Source: Micromonospora sp. WMMD1102 (GTDB lineage Bacteria > Actinomycetota > Actinomycetes > Mycobacteriales > Micromonosporaceae). From it: DNA of 64,000 nucleotides. The notes below the pieces were generated by a model, which was not told the DNA's origin, made no database searches, and saw nothing but the letters and a program-made list of their open reading frames with translations. The stretch covers positions 62,001 to 126,000 of the forward strand of contig NZ_JARUBN010000001.1 of assembly GCF_029626265.1 (NCBI RefSeq), read 5' to 3'. Positions 1-8,386 of the stretch are shown piece by piece. Positions within the stretch are counted from its first letter, which is position 1. Each line of letters starts with the position of its first letter. A program made the position numbers and the translations under genes.

Positions 1-476
1 AGATCCTGCAGGGCGCGTCGGCGTCGGAGGCGGCGCTGCTCGGCCAGGCCGACCCGGACCTGGTGCTGATGCACCCCCGGCGCTGGTACTGGTTCCAGGC
101 GGCGCTGACGACCTCGTGGCCGCTGATCGGTCAGCCCGGCATCGCCACCCAGCAGGGTGGTGTGAACTACGGCGAGATCTACGGCTCCGGCTTCCGCGGC
201 CTGCTGCCGAACGGCATGCCGGTCGTGGCCGACGCCAACGTGCCGACGAACCTGGGCGGCGCCACCAACCAGGACGAGATCTACGTGGTGCCGCGTGACG
301 AGTCGTTCCTGTGGGAGGACCCGGGCGCGCCGCAGTTCATTCGGGCCGAGCAGGCGGCGGCGGCGAACCTCGGCGTCCTGCTGGTGTTGTACGGCTACTT
401 CGCGTACACGATGCGCCGGTACAGCAACTCGCACCAGAAGTTGTCCGGCACCGCGCTGGTCACGCCGAGCTTCTGA
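1..476 (+). CDS. Phage major capsid protein, C-terminal part
   Basis: The reading frame enters from the left edge (first full codon at base 3) and ends at 476, giving the last 158 or so residues. The segment 'DLVLMHPRRWYWFQAAL' followed by 'SWPLIGQPGIA' resembles the conserved C-terminal region of HK97-fold capsid proteins of actinobacteriophages, in which an 'MHPRRW' block precedes the last strands. It would form the prophage head shell. The 5' end lies outside the window, so the total length is unknown. A capsid call fits its place ahead of connector, tail tube and tape measure genes. It could also be another capsid-fold protein such as an encapsulin relative, but the phage context argues against that. 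Confidence 0.75.
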   Translation, partial: ILQGASASEAALLGQADPDLVLMHPRRWYWFQAALTTSWPLIGQPGIATQQGGVNYGEIYGSGFRGLLPNGMPVVADANVPTNLGGATNQDEIYVVPRDESFLWEDPGAPQFIRAEQAAAANLGVLLVLYGYFAYTMRRYSNSHQKLSGTALVTPSF

Positions 477-483
477 GCATCCG

Positions 484-1032
484 ATGAGGCTGATCCGCTC
501 GTTCCCGACGACCGTGCCGCCCGGCCGGGCCCATGTGGTCGACGGGATCGAGCGGCTGCTTCTGGAGCGGTACGACTACACCCCGCTCGGCGACATCGAC
601 GACGACGTGCTGCTCATCGAGTGGGACCTCGCCGTCGGCCAGGAGCAGCTCCTGGCGTTCGCCGAGCGGGCCGCCGGCCAGTCCGAAGACGTGCTGGTCG
701 CGCCGTACCGGTTGTATGCCGGCAACTACACCTCCCGAAGCCTTCGGGAGACGGTGTGGGCGCACCGGAGGTGGCCGGACTACCGGCATGTGGCGACCGG
801 CGACCCGGTTTGCAACATCTTCGGCTTCGGCCTGACCTACCTGCCCCGCAAACTCGTGCGCGGCTACCTCGACGCCCGTGCCGCCGCATCCGACGGCAAC
901 ACGTGGGGTTTCAGCGACGGGAGCTTCTCCGGCTGGCACCACCGCTGCGTGAAGCCCAATGTGCCGATCGCCTGGGACGTCCAGCCGGTGCATCTGAACT
1001 ACCAGCTGCCATTCCGACGGGAAGGAACCTGA
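484..1032 (+). CDS. Possible phage glycosyltransferase-like protein (182 aa)
   Basis: The frame starts at ATG 484, seven bases after the capsid stop, and its stop overlaps the next start (TGATG). The sequence 'DDDVLLIEWDLAVG', then 'DVLVAPYRLY', 'FGFGLTYLPRKLV', 'WGFSDGSFSGW' and 'PVHLNY' looks like a small GT-A type glycosyltransferase: an acidic strand end, a conserved FG-LT-P block and a late histidine. This is inference from pattern only; no canonical DxD motif is visible. It starts a run of sugar-related genes, which supports a role in glycosylating the virion or its host receptor. It could equally be an unknown accessory protein. Confidence 0.5.
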   Translation: MRLIRSFPTTVPPGRAHVVDGIERLLLERYDYTPLGDIDDDVLLIEWDLAVGQEQLLAFAERAAGQSEDVLVAPYRLYAGNYTSRSLRETVWAHRRWPDYRHVATGDPVCNIFGFGLTYLPRKLVRGYLDARAAASDGNTWGFSDGSFSGWHHRCVKPNVPIAWDVQPVHLNYQLPFRREGT

Positions 1033-1292
1033 TGAGCACCGAAGACACCGTGCCGGCCGCCGGCACCGACGTCGACTCGCGGAAGCGGGCGCTGAAGATT
1101 CAGCTCGCCACAGCCGAGGCCACCGGCGACGGCCCCGCCGCGCGGCGGCTGCGCGGCCAGCTCGACGCGCTCGGCCGCGAGGTGGCGGCGAAGGACCGCG
1201 AGGCGGCGGCGCAGACCGAACCGGAGACGGCGACTTCCGCCCCGACCGGCCGTACCACGGGTCCGGCGAAGAGCACCACGGCGAGCAAGTAG
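1032..1292 (+). CDS. Small Lys/Glu/Ala-rich phage protein (86 aa)
   Basis: ATG 1032 overlaps the previous stop, implying translational coupling. The 86-residue product has a charged helical middle ('RRLRGQLDALGREVAAKDREA') and a Thr/Ala/Pro-rich tail. Such small charged proteins next to capsid genes can be scaffold-like or decoration proteins, but nothing here identifies a function. No signal peptide or membrane segment is seen. Confidence 0.55.
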   Translation: MSTEDTVPAAGTDVDSRKRALKIQLATAEATGDGPAARRLRGQLDALGREVAAKDREAAAQTEPETATSAPTGRTTGPAKSTTASK

Positions 1293-1308
1293 CCCACCCC
1301 CGCGCGAT

Positions 1309-1340
1309 GGGGCCCGAACCCGGCCGACCGGGCGGGCCCC
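1309..1340 (+). terminator. GC-rich hairpin after the capsid module
   Basis: GGGGCCCG and its near-complement GCGGGCCCC flank a short loop 17 bases after the stop at 1292. No U-tract follows, as is usual in high-GC actinomycetes. It may end or attenuate transcription from the capsid genes before the sugar cassette. Confidence 0.45.
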
Positions 1341-1377
1341 GTGGCGCATCTACCCCCACCTACCACCCGAGGTGCCC

Positions 1378-2598
1378 ATGCAAGCCCGTACCCACTGCGG
1401 CGGCTGCGGTGCCGCCGACCTGATGCCGTTCCTGGATCTCGGCAGCACCCCGCTGGCCGACGCCTTCCCGTTCACCGCGGACACCGTTCAGCAGACCTAC
1501 CCGCTGCGGGTCGCGGTGTGCCCGGCGTGCTGGCTGGTGCAGCTCCTGGACGTGGTGCCCGACGGCGAGCTTTACGGCGCCGACTACGGCTTCTACAGCT
1601 CGACCTCGCCGAGCATCCGCGTGTACGACGCCGAGTTCGCCCGGTGGGCGCTGGCCCGGTTCCCAAACGAGATCAAGCGCGGCGTGGTGGAGGTGGCGTG
1701 CAACGACGGTTCGCTGCTCCAGCACTTCGCGGCGGCTACATCCGGCCCCGTCTGGGGCGTCGAGCCGGCGCTCGGCCCGTACGAGGCGGCAACCGCCCGG
1801 GGCCTGAACGTGCTCGGCGAGCCGTTCCGCCGCATCGTTGCGGAGAGCCACGTGGACGAGTTCGGTTCCGGCGGTCTGGTGATCGCGAAGAACGTTGCCG
1901 CGCACGTCGCCGACCTGCCCGACTTCCTCGCCGGGATCGCGCACCTCATCGGCGACGACGGCGCGGCGGTCATCGAGGTCCAGGACGTCGCCGCGCTGCT
2001 GCTCGGCAACCAGATCGACCACGTCTACCACGAGCACCGCTTCTACTTCAGCGCGACCAGCCTGTACGCCGCCCTGACCTACGCCGGGATGGTCGTCACG
2101 GACATCGAGCGGACGCCCGCGCAGGGCGGCAGCCTCAGGGTGACGGCCCGATCCCGGACCGCCGCGAGCAGCTCCGGCCCGAAGCTGGAGCCGATGTTGC
2201 TCGGCGACGCGTGGTTGCGGCTGTCGGCAACGTACGGCGCGATGCAGGGGCGTGCGGCGGCGCTGCGCGCCCGGCTGCTGGATCTGCTCGACGCCGAGCG
2301 TGTCGCCGGCCGGACGGTCGCCGGGTACGCCGCGACCGCGAAGTCGTGCACGCTGCTGAACTTCTGCGGGATCGGCCCGGACCGGCTGGCGTACGTCTCC
2401 GACACAACGCCGCACAAGGTCGGCCGGTTTACGCCCGGTACGCACATCCCGATCTACAGCCCGGAGGACCCCGCTTCCTCGGACACCTACCTGTTGCTGG
2501 CCTGGAACTACCTCGGCGACGTGCTGCGCCGTGAGCGGGAGTTCGTCGAGCGCGGCGGCCGGTTCATCGTCCCCATCCCCTCCCCGGTGGTGATCTGA
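1378..2598 (+). CDS. Sugar C-methyltransferase-like protein (SAM-dependent)
   Basis: The 406-residue protein has the layout of TylCIII/NovU-type NDP-sugar C-methyltransferases: an N-terminal zinc-binding part ('CGGCG' near residue 8 and 'CPAC' near 44), a central SAM-binding domain ('VVEVACNDGSLLQHF', residues ~100-115) and a C-terminal domain with 'GYAATAKSCTLLNF'. The 'YHEHRFYFSATSL' block is typical of the family. These enzymes put a methyl group on a keto-sugar. ATG 1378 is preferred over GTG 1372 because the GAGG motif is correctly spaced for it. It lies just ahead of a GDP-sugar dehydratase-like gene, so it probably works on a nucleotide sugar. Finding it inside a phage late operon is unusual. 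Confidence 0.8.
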   Translation: MQARTHCGGCGAADLMPFLDLGSTPLADAFPFTADTVQQTYPLRVAVCPACWLVQLLDVVPDGELYGADYGFYSSTSPSIRVYDAEFARWALARFPNEIKRGVVEVACNDGSLLQHFAAATSGPVWGVEPALGPYEAATARGLNVLGEPFRRIVAESHVDEFGSGGLVIAKNVAAHVADLPDFLAGIAHLIGDDGAAVIEVQDVAALLLGNQIDHVYHEHRFYFSATSLYAALTYAGMVVTDIERTPAQGGSLRVTARSRTAASSSGPKLEPMLLGDAWLRLSATYGAMQGRAAALRARLLDLLDAERVAGRTVAGYAATAKSCTLLNFCGIGPDRLAYVSDTTPHKVGRFTPGTHIPIYSPEDPASSDTYLLLAWNYLGDVLRREREFVERGGRFIVPIPSPVVI

Positions 2599-2613
2599 GT
2601 GGAGATTCGGAAG

Positions 2614-2922
2614 ATGGCCGTCGTGCTGCCGGTCAGCGCCGAGGTGGCGGCCGACACGTTCGACGCCGGCCGAGCGTTCGCCCGGTACCTGAATGCGACC
2701 CCGGAGCAGCGCGCCGAGTGGGAGCGCCAGGCGGCCGACCAGCGCCGCGCCGAGCGTGAGGCCGCGACGCCGGTAGCGCTCACTCTGGACGTGCTGCTGG
2801 ACAAGCTCGGGTGGTCACGCGAGTACGCCGAGCACGTCGTGCAGCCGTACTGCCGGTGCGAGGACACCCGCGACGGGTGGGAACGGTGCCAGCACGCGGA
2901 CGATCTGGGGCTGGACCGATGA
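2614..2922 (+). CDS. Hypothetical phage protein (102 aa)
   Basis: ATG 2614 has GGAG nine bases upstream; GTG 2599 is an alternative giving 107 residues. The product is mostly helical and charged ('EQRAEWERQAADQRRAERE') with a small Cys/His-containing end ('YCRCEDTRDGWERCQH') that could hold a metal. Its stop overlaps the next start (ATGA), so it is coupled to the dehydratase-like gene. No function can be assigned. Confidence 0.6.
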   Translation: MAVVLPVSAEVAADTFDAGRAFARYLNATPEQRAEWERQAADQRRAEREAATPVALTLDVLLDKLGWSREYAEHVVQPYCRCEDTRDGWERCQHADDLGLDR

Positions 2923-3872
2923 GGGCGCTCATCACCGGCGTGACCGGACAGGACGGCTCCTACCTCGCCGAGCAGCTTGCCGCCGACGGGCACGAGGTGT
3001 ACGGCCTCATCCGGGGCCAGCGGAACCCGCGACGGGCCTGGATCGAGGGCCTCGTACCCGGCATCCGCCTGGTCGACGGCGACCTACTCGACCAGTCGAG
3101 CCTGCAGCACGTCCTCGCCGCCGTCCGGCCCGAGGTGGTCTACAACCTCGGGGCGCTGACGTACGTCGGCATGAGCTGGCAGCAGCCGGCCGTGATGACC
3201 GAGGTGACCGGGCTCGGCGTGCTGCGGCTGCTGGAGGCAATCCGGGTGGTTGACCCGGCGATCCGGCTGGTGCACGCGTCCAGCAGCGAGATGTTCGGCG
3301 CGGTGCGGGAGATGCCGCAGAACGAGCTGACGCCGTTCAACCCGCGCTCGCCGTACGGCGTCGCGAAGGTGTTCGCGCACCACACGGTGGTGAACTACCG
3401 CGAGTCGTACGGGCTGCACGCCAGCACCGCGATGATGTTCAACCACGAGTCGCCCCGGCGCGGTCCGGAGTTCGTGACCCGCAAGGTGTCGCTGGCCGCC
3501 GCTGCGATCGCGACCGGCCGGCAGTTCCGGTTGTCGCTCGGCAACCTGGACGCCCGGCGCGACTGGGGATGGGCGCCGGACTACATGCGGGCGCTGCCGT
3601 TGATGGCGGCCCGGCCGGAGCCCGGCGACTGGGTGCTGGCGACCGGCGAGACGCGCTCGGTGCGCGAGCTGGTCGAGACCGCATTCGCCGTCGCTGGGCT
3701 GGCCTGGCGCCGGTACGTCCGGGTCGACCCGGCGCTGTACCGGCCGGCCGACGTGGAGGTGCTCTGCGGGGACGCGAGCAAGGCGGCGGCCGAGCTGAAC
3801 TGGAAGCCGACGGTGGGATTCGCCGAGCTGGTGGCCCGGCTGGTCGACCACGACCTGAGGGAGGCGCGGTGA
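2919..3872 (+). CDS. GDP-mannose 4,6-dehydratase-like NAD-dependent epimerase/dehydratase
   Basis: A 317-residue extended SDR enzyme. 'ALITGVTGQDGSYLAE' is the glycine-rich NAD(P) motif, the 'ASSSEMFG' block carries the catalytic Ser region, and 'SPYGVAKVFAH' has the Tyr-x3-Lys pair. 'FNHESPRRGPEFVTRK' is characteristic of GDP-mannose 4,6-dehydratases, and 'LDARRDWGWAPDYM' also fits that family. The family makes GDP-4-keto-6-deoxymannose, the precursor of fucose, rhamnose and related sugars. Here it would supply the neighbouring methyltransferase and glycosyltransferases. It overlaps both neighbours by four bases. The exact substrate is inferred from family resemblance. Confidence 0.85.
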   Translation: MRALITGVTGQDGSYLAEQLAADGHEVYGLIRGQRNPRRAWIEGLVPGIRLVDGDLLDQSSLQHVLAAVRPEVVYNLGALTYVGMSWQQPAVMTEVTGLGVLRLLEAIRVVDPAIRLVHASSSEMFGAVREMPQNELTPFNPRSPYGVAKVFAHHTVVNYRESYGLHASTAMMFNHESPRRGPEFVTRKVSLAAAAIATGRQFRLSLGNLDARRDWGWAPDYMRALPLMAARPEPGDWVLATGETRSVRELVETAFAVAGLAWRRYVRVDPALYRPADVEVLCGDASKAAAELNWKPTVGFAELVARLVDHDLREAR

Positions 3873-4591
3873 AGGTGCTCTCCCCGGCGGTCACGATCGT
3901 GCTGGCCAGCCACATGAAGCCGTACCTGCGCGACTCGATCGAGTCGGTGCTTGCCCAGACCCGCCGCGACATGCAGGTGCTGGTGGTCGACTCCGGCCAG
4001 TGGATCGGGCAGACCGACGGCCGGTCCGCGCAGATGGCCAGCATCTACGCCGAGTACCACGGACACCCGCTGATCGAGTGGGTGACGACCGGCGAGGGCC
4101 CGGAGCTGCGCCGGCACCGGTGCCCGATCGGCTGGACGACGAACGAGGTGATCCGGGCCGGCCTGATCCGGGGTCGGTACGTCAGCACCTTCTACGACGA
4201 CGACCAGTACGGTCCGACGTTCGTGCAGCGGATGGCCGGCTACCTGGACGACCACCCGGACGCCCGTGCGGTCTGGTGCTCACAGGACCGGGTGCGGCTC
4301 GACCCGGACGGCACGGAGACGCTGGTCGGGGTGATCCGGGCGAACGGGCCGCGCGGTCCGGGGCAGTTCGACTGCCAGGTCGACGGGGCGCAGATCATGA
4401 TCCGGCGCGAGGTGCTGGACGCGATCGGCGACCCGTGGCTTCCGGAGGACCCGGGCGACTCGTGCCGGCACTCCGACGGCATCTTCCTGGAGCGGCTGGC
4501 CAGCGTGGTCGGCACGGTGCCGGCGATCGGCGAGGTGCTGCTACGGCACCGGTTCACGCCGCTGTCGACGTACACGCCGAGCCCGAGATGA
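3869..4591 (+). CDS. Family 2-type glycosyltransferase
   Basis: GTG 3869 overlaps the upstream stop. The 240-residue protein begins with a typical GT2 pattern ('VTIVLASHMKPYLRDSIES', 'MQVLVVDSG') and has an acidic cluster 'FYDDDQYG' at about residue 110 as the likely metal/nucleotide-sugar site. A later 'HSDGIFLERLA' could hold the catalytic base. It lacks membrane segments. Its place directly after the dehydratase-like gene suggests it transfers the sugar made by that pathway. The acceptor is unknown; a virion protein or cell-envelope glycan are the options. Confidence 0.8.
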   Translation: MKVLSPAVTIVLASHMKPYLRDSIESVLAQTRRDMQVLVVDSGQWIGQTDGRSAQMASIYAEYHGHPLIEWVTTGEGPELRRHRCPIGWTTNEVIRAGLIRGRYVSTFYDDDQYGPTFVQRMAGYLDDHPDARAVWCSQDRVRLDPDGTETLVGVIRANGPRGPGQFDCQVDGAQIMIRREVLDAIGDPWLPEDPGDSCRHSDGIFLERLASVVGTVPAIGEVLLRHRFTPLSTYTPSPR

Positions 4592-4594
4592 GAC

Positions 4595-4626
4595 TCCCGC
4601 CGGCCGGGGGGTGGCCCGGCCGGCGG
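4595..4626 (+). terminator. Perfect 13-bp hairpin terminator
   Basis: CCCGCCGGCCGGG and its exact complement are separated by six bases, immediately after the stop of the GT2 gene. It marks the end of the first sugar block and separates it from the next late genes. Confidence 0.7.
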
Positions 4627-4649
4627 GGCTGACGCTAGGAGCGTGGCGC

Positions 4650-5210
4650 GTGGCGACTCCCGCCGCATCGATCTTCGGAGACCAGGTGCCGGTCGTCACC
4701 AGCGCGGTCGACGTGACCGCGTTCACGCTCGGCACGAAGTGGTCGGCGAGCGTCCGCGGTGCAATCACCCACGGCCGCTGGTACTTCCCCGACGTGGCAC
4801 CGGATGGGCCGACCGCCTGGGTGCTGTATGACGAGGTCACCGAGGCCGAGATCGCCCGGGCGGAGTTCACCGATACCGCCCCGGGCTGGCGGACGGTGGC
4901 CCTGGATCCGCCGGTCGTCTACTCCACCCCGGGCACGGTCATGGTCGCCGCGGTGGAGGCCGTCACCCGGTACGTGGCGACGGCGGGGCTCTTCGCCGAC
5001 GGGCCGGTCATCAGCGGCCCGCTGACAGCGCCGGGCGATGGGGACAACGGCCGGGTCGGCATCGGTGCCGGCTACCCGCCGTCGACCTTCGGCGACACCT
5101 GCTACTTCGCCGATCTGCTCTTCGCGCCGTCCCTGTCGGCCGGTCCGCGGATCACCACCGGCACGCCGCCGGGTCGGATCACCAGCAGCACGCCGGGGAG
5201 GTGGAGATGA
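4650..5210 (+). CDS. DUF4082-like beta-rich phage structural protein
   Basis: GTG 4650 is preceded by AGGAG at 4637-4641. The 186-residue product ('SIFGDQVPVVTSAVDVTAFTLG' read in parts, then 'WYFPDVAP' and 'TAWVLYDE') resembles the DUF4082 beta-sandwich found in secreted and phage-tail-associated proteins. The end is Gly/Thr/Pro-rich. It follows the glycosyltransferases and precedes the connector, so it may be a head fibre or decoration protein and a candidate glycosylation target; that is inference. Its stop overlaps the next start. Confidence 0.55.
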   Translation: MATPAASIFGDQVPVVTSAVDVTAFTLGTKWSASVRGAITHGRWYFPDVAPDGPTAWVLYDEVTEAEIARAEFTDTAPGWRTVALDPPVVYSTPGTVMVAAVEAVTRYVATAGLFADGPVISGPLTAPGDGDNGRVGIGAGYPPSTFGDTCYFADLLFAPSLSAGPRITTGTPPGRITSSTPGRWR

Positions 5211-6061
5211 GCGCCCGCGACGTGGGGGATCAGATTGACATCCGGTACGAGGTGCGCGACGCCGACGGGGACCTGACGGCGGCGACCGTCTCGGTGGCAG
5301 TGACGCAGCCCGACGGCACCCTGCTGTCTCCGGCGCCGGTCGTGTCCACTCCGAGCGTCGGCATCTACGACGCCGGGTTCGTTGCGGACCAGGCCGGCCC
5401 ATGGCGGTGGACCTGGACGGCGGCGGGCGCGGTCACGGACGTCAGCCACGGCCAGGTCGACGTCGGCGACCCGTCGATCGGCACGTACGCGACCCTGTCG
5501 CAGCTCCGCTCCATGCCGAAGATCACGACGTCGGACCGGGACGCGCTGCTCCAGGTGGCGTTGTCGGCGGCGGCCCGGGGCATCGACGGGGTGACCGGTC
5601 GCCGGGACGGCGGTTTCTACCGGGACTCGACGTCGAGCGCCCGGCAGTACGAGGTGTGCCGCAGCACCGTGCCGACCGACCGCCGGGTAAAGCTGCTGGT
5701 GGACGAGATCGGCAGCACCGACGGGCTGACGGTGGAGACCGGCGACGGCACCACCTGGACCGCGGTGACCGGGCACCGGGTGGATCCGCTGAACGCGCTC
5801 GCCGACCGCCGACCGATCACCGGCCTGACCGCGTCGTCGTGGGGCCACGACCTGGTGCGGGTGACCGCCCGGTGGGGCTGGCCGGCGGTGCCGGACCAGG
5901 TGGTGCAGGCGACCCTGATTCTGGCGCTGCGGCTGTACGGCCGGAAGGACTCGCCGACCGGCATCGCCGGGGACGGGCAGATGGGCGTGGTCCGGCTGGC
6001 CCGGGCCGACCCGGACGTGATGAGCCTCGTGGGCCGGTACGAACTGCCCGGGATCGCCTGA
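5207..6061 (+). CDS. Head-tail connector / adaptor protein
   Basis: ATG 5207 has a good GGAG site and overlaps the previous stop (ATGA). Residues 1-90 are a beta domain with 'AVTQPDGTLLSPAPVV' and 'GPWRWTWTA', reminiscent of small Ig-like head-fibre modules. Residues ~95-284 ('YATLSQLRSMPKIT', 'AARGIDGVTGR', 'PDQVVQATLILALRLYGRKDSP') match the pattern of gp6/gp8-like head-tail connectors, which form the ring under the portal. It is therefore probably a fusion of a beta module with an adaptor. Total length is 284 residues. Confidence 0.65.
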   Translation: MSARDVGDQIDIRYEVRDADGDLTAATVSVAVTQPDGTLLSPAPVVSTPSVGIYDAGFVADQAGPWRWTWTAAGAVTDVSHGQVDVGDPSIGTYATLSQLRSMPKITTSDRDALLQVALSAAARGIDGVTGRRDGGFYRDSTSSARQYEVCRSTVPTDRRVKLLVDEIGSTDGLTVETGDGTTWTAVTGHRVDPLNALADRRPITGLTASSWGHDLVRVTARWGWPAVPDQVVQATLILALRLYGRKDSPTGIAGDGQMGVVRLARADPDVMSLVGRYELPGIA

Positions 6062-6474
6062 TGGACATCAAGAACATCCGGGCGGCGCTGGCGACAGCAG
6101 CCGGCACCGTGGTGCTGCCGGACGGCACCCGGCTCCAGGGCTACGCGCGGGTGCCGGGCTCGCCGGACCCGCCGTGCGCGTACCCGGCCCAGTCCGATGG
6201 CACCTACGGCGACACTCTCGACGACACCGTCGCGGCGACGGTGACGCTCCGGATCCTGACGGGCCGGGGCGAGGACGAGGCGGCGCAGGAGCTGCTTGAC
6301 GCGCTGCTGGCCGCCGACGGCCCGTCGTCGGTCAGGGCCGCGATCGAGTCGGATCCGACGCTGGGTGGGCTGTGTTCCGACCTGGCGGTGACCGGCTGGT
6401 CGGGCTACGAGTCGTACGACGTCGGCGGGGTCGAGCGGTACGGGGCGGAGCTGACGGTGGAGGTGCTCGGGTGA
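6061..6474 (+). CDS. Probable tail terminator / head-closure protein
   Basis: The start codon overlaps the upstream stop (TGATG). The 137-residue protein has the strand-helix-strand order expected of small neck proteins: 'VVLPDGTRLQGYARVP', 'VAATVTLRILTGRGEDEAAQELLDALL', 'DPTLGGLCSDLAVTGW'. Proteins with a paired 'D-A-x-x-x-L-x-x-L' helix and 'LGG-x-x-x-D' block at this position commonly act as tail terminators. The assignment is by position and pattern only. Confidence 0.55.
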   Translation: MDIKNIRAALATAAGTVVLPDGTRLQGYARVPGSPDPPCAYPAQSDGTYGDTLDDTVAATVTLRILTGRGEDEAAQELLDALLAADGPSSVRAAIESDPTLGGLCSDLAVTGWSGYESYDVGGVERYGAELTVEVLG

Positions 6475-7511
6475 AGTGGCTGGTCGTTCACCCGGGCCCG
6501 AACTTCAGCGTGGCCGACGTCTACGCCGGCTGGTGCGACGCGCTGCGCGACCTCGGTCAGAAGGTTTCCCGGTACGCGCTGGACGAACGGTTGACGCTCT
6601 ACGGGTCGGTGCTGGTCGAGTGCGGGCCGGGTCAGTTCCGGCACGCCTTCGACGGCCCGGCCGCGACCGAGCGGGCGATCGACGGCCTGTACTCGCACCT
6701 CTACCGGTGGCGCCCCGACGTGCTGCTGGTCGTCAGCGGGTTCTTCGTCCCGGCCGATCTGCTTGACCTGGCCCGGTCGTACGGCACCCGGGTCGTCACG
6801 CTGCATACCGAAGAGCCGTACGAGCACGCCCGCGAGCTGGCCCTGGCTGCGCACGCCGACCTGGCGCTCGTCAACGATCCGACCAACCTGGACGCGTTCC
6901 GCGCGGTCACCCGGGCCGAGTACGTGCCGCACGCCTACCGGCCGGAGATCCACCATCCGGGGCCGCCGGCCGCCGACTGCGCCGCCGATCTGGCGTTCGT
7001 CGGGACCGGCTACCCGTCGCGGATCGCGTGGTTCGAGGCGCTGCACGGGGCCGGCGCGCTGGACGGCCTGGACGTGCTGCTCGGCGGCAACTGGCAGGCG
7101 CTCGCCGAGCCCTCGCCGCTGCGGAAGTACGTCGGCCACGACCTCGAGGCGTGCCTCGAGAACACCGACGCGGCGGACATCTACCGGTCCGCCCGGGTCG
7201 GCGTCAACCTCTACCGGCGCGAGGCCGAAACCGAGGCGCTCGCTGCCGGCTGGGCGATGGGTCCGCGCGAGGTGGAGATGGCCGCGTGCGGCATGTACTA
7301 CCTTCGCGACCCGCGCGGCGAGGGTGACGAGCTGCTGTCGATGCTGCCGCGCTTCGCCTCGCCCGGCGAGGCCGCCGAGCAACTCCGGTGGGCGCTCGCA
7401 CACCCAGACTCCTGTGCCGCGACCGCCCGCGCTGCCCGGGAAGCGGTCGCCGACCGCACGTTCCGAAACCACGCCGCGCTGTTGCTGCGCTGGCTCGACA
7501 GGAAGGACTGA
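6471..7511 (+). CDS. CgeB-like glycosyltransferase within the tail gene run
   Basis: GTG 6471 overlaps the previous stop. The 346-residue product has a GT-B look: N-terminal 'KWLVVHPGPNFSVADVYAGW', a middle 'PDVLLVVSGFFVP' and 'VVTLHTEEPYEHARE', and a C-terminal half with 'DLAFVGTGYPSR', 'ARVGVNLYRR', 'GPREVEMAACGMYYL', the last matching the nucleotide-sugar site of CgeB/GT4-type enzymes. It interrupts the neck-to-tail tube gene order, so it is probably a cargo gene that modifies virion or host surface. It would be the third convincing glycosyltransferase-like gene of the prophage. Confidence 0.75.
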   Translation: MKWLVVHPGPNFSVADVYAGWCDALRDLGQKVSRYALDERLTLYGSVLVECGPGQFRHAFDGPAATERAIDGLYSHLYRWRPDVLLVVSGFFVPADLLDLARSYGTRVVTLHTEEPYEHARELALAAHADLALVNDPTNLDAFRAVTRAEYVPHAYRPEIHHPGPPAADCAADLAFVGTGYPSRIAWFEALHGAGALDGLDVLLGGNWQALAEPSPLRKYVGHDLEACLENTDAADIYRSARVGVNLYRREAETEALAAGWAMGPREVEMAACGMYYLRDPRGEGDELLSMLPRFASPGEAAEQLRWALAHPDSCAATARAAREAVADRTFRNHAALLLRWLDRKD

Positions 7512-7513
7512 CC

Positions 7514-7915
7514 ATGGCAAGGCTGCATGGCCGGCGCGGGCGGGTCTACATGGGCATCGCCAGCGACACGGCGGAAGCGTCACCATTGCCGTTCATCGCC
7601 ACCTGGAGCATGAACTTCGTGACGGACAAGCAGGACGTCACTGCGATGGAGGACACCAACAAGGTCTACGTGGCGGGCCTGCCCGACGCGTCCGGTGAGT
7701 TCGGCGGCTTCTACGACGACGCCAGCGCCCAGACCTACACCGCCGCGACCGACGGCCAGCCGCGCAAGTTCTACCTCTACCCCGACCGGTCGACCAACAC
7801 CAAGTACTTCTTCGGCACCGTGCTCCCCGACTTCTCGGTGAACGCTGGTGTCTCGGCCGCCGCCGCCATCTCGGCGAGCTGGAACGCGGCGAGCAGCATC
7901 GTCAAGGTCGGCTGA
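7514..7915 (+). CDS. Major tail tube protein
   Basis: ATG 7514 follows the previous stop by two bases. The 133-residue protein is beta-rich, with 'RVYMGIASDTAE', 'SMNFVTDKQDVTAMEDTNKVYVAGLPDASGEFGGFYDD' (quoted here only as a landmark between residues 32 and 69) and an Ala/Ser-rich end. 'DVTAMEDTNKVYVAGLPD' is a typical tail-tube signature in actinophages with short tube subunits. Its position before the chaperones and tape measure supports this. Confidence 0.7.
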   Translation: MARLHGRRGRVYMGIASDTAEASPLPFIATWSMNFVTDKQDVTAMEDTNKVYVAGLPDASGEFGGFYDDASAQTYTAATDGQPRKFYLYPDRSTNTKYFFGTVLPDFSVNAGVSAAAAISASWNAASSIVKVG

Positions 7916-7918
7916 CCG

Positions 7919-8377
7919 GTGTCGGGCGTGTCCGGGTGGCCTGAACTAGGCGAGGTCGCCCGGGCCGCCCGGCTCGCCGGCGGCAAGGTGCTGCCGGAGA
8001 TGAAGAAGGGCCTGAACAAGATGGGCCCGCCGGCGAAGCGCGCGGTCCAGGAGTCGGCACTGAAGAAGCTGCCGAAGTCGGGCGGCTTCGCGGCCACCAT
8101 GCACCGGGCGATCCGGATGCGCGTGAAGAGCGACCTTGGCCTGTCCACGGCCGGCGTGACCCTGGTGACGACCGCCGCCGGCCGGGGCCGTCTGCGGCAC
8201 ATCGGCGCCATTAACTCCGGCCGGCTGCGGCACCCGGTCTACGGCCACCGGACCCGCTGGGTGACGCAGCGCGTACCCGAGGGCTTCTGGGACGACGCGA
8301 TGGACAAGACCAGCGACGTCGCGCACCAGCGCATGCGCGAGGTGCTCGACGCCACCACCCGAACCCTGAAGGGATGA
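7919..8377 (+). CDS. HK97 gp10-like phage protein
   Basis: GTG 7919. The 152-residue basic protein has 'VLPEMKKGLNKMGPPAKRAVQES' in its first helix (residues ~23-45), a central 'GRLRHPVYGHRTRWVTQRV' and a helical end. A 'V-Y-G...W' block before a C-terminal helix is typical of the HK97 gp10 family of neck/tail completion proteins. In most siphoviruses this gene lies before the tail tube; here it lies after it, which lowers confidence a little. Confidence 0.55.
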   Translation: MSGVSGWPELGEVARAARLAGGKVLPEMKKGLNKMGPPAKRAVQESALKKLPKSGGFAATMHRAIRMRVKSDLGLSTAGVTLVTTAAGRGRLRHIGAINSGRLRHPVYGHRTRWVTQRVPEGFWDDAMDKTSDVAHQRMREVLDATTRTLKG

Positions 8378-8386
8378 CACCCACCC

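Noticed and set aside
4643..4831. Alternative frame starting at GTG 4643
   Set aside because: It lies inside the DUF4082-like gene in another frame and its product is low-complexity.
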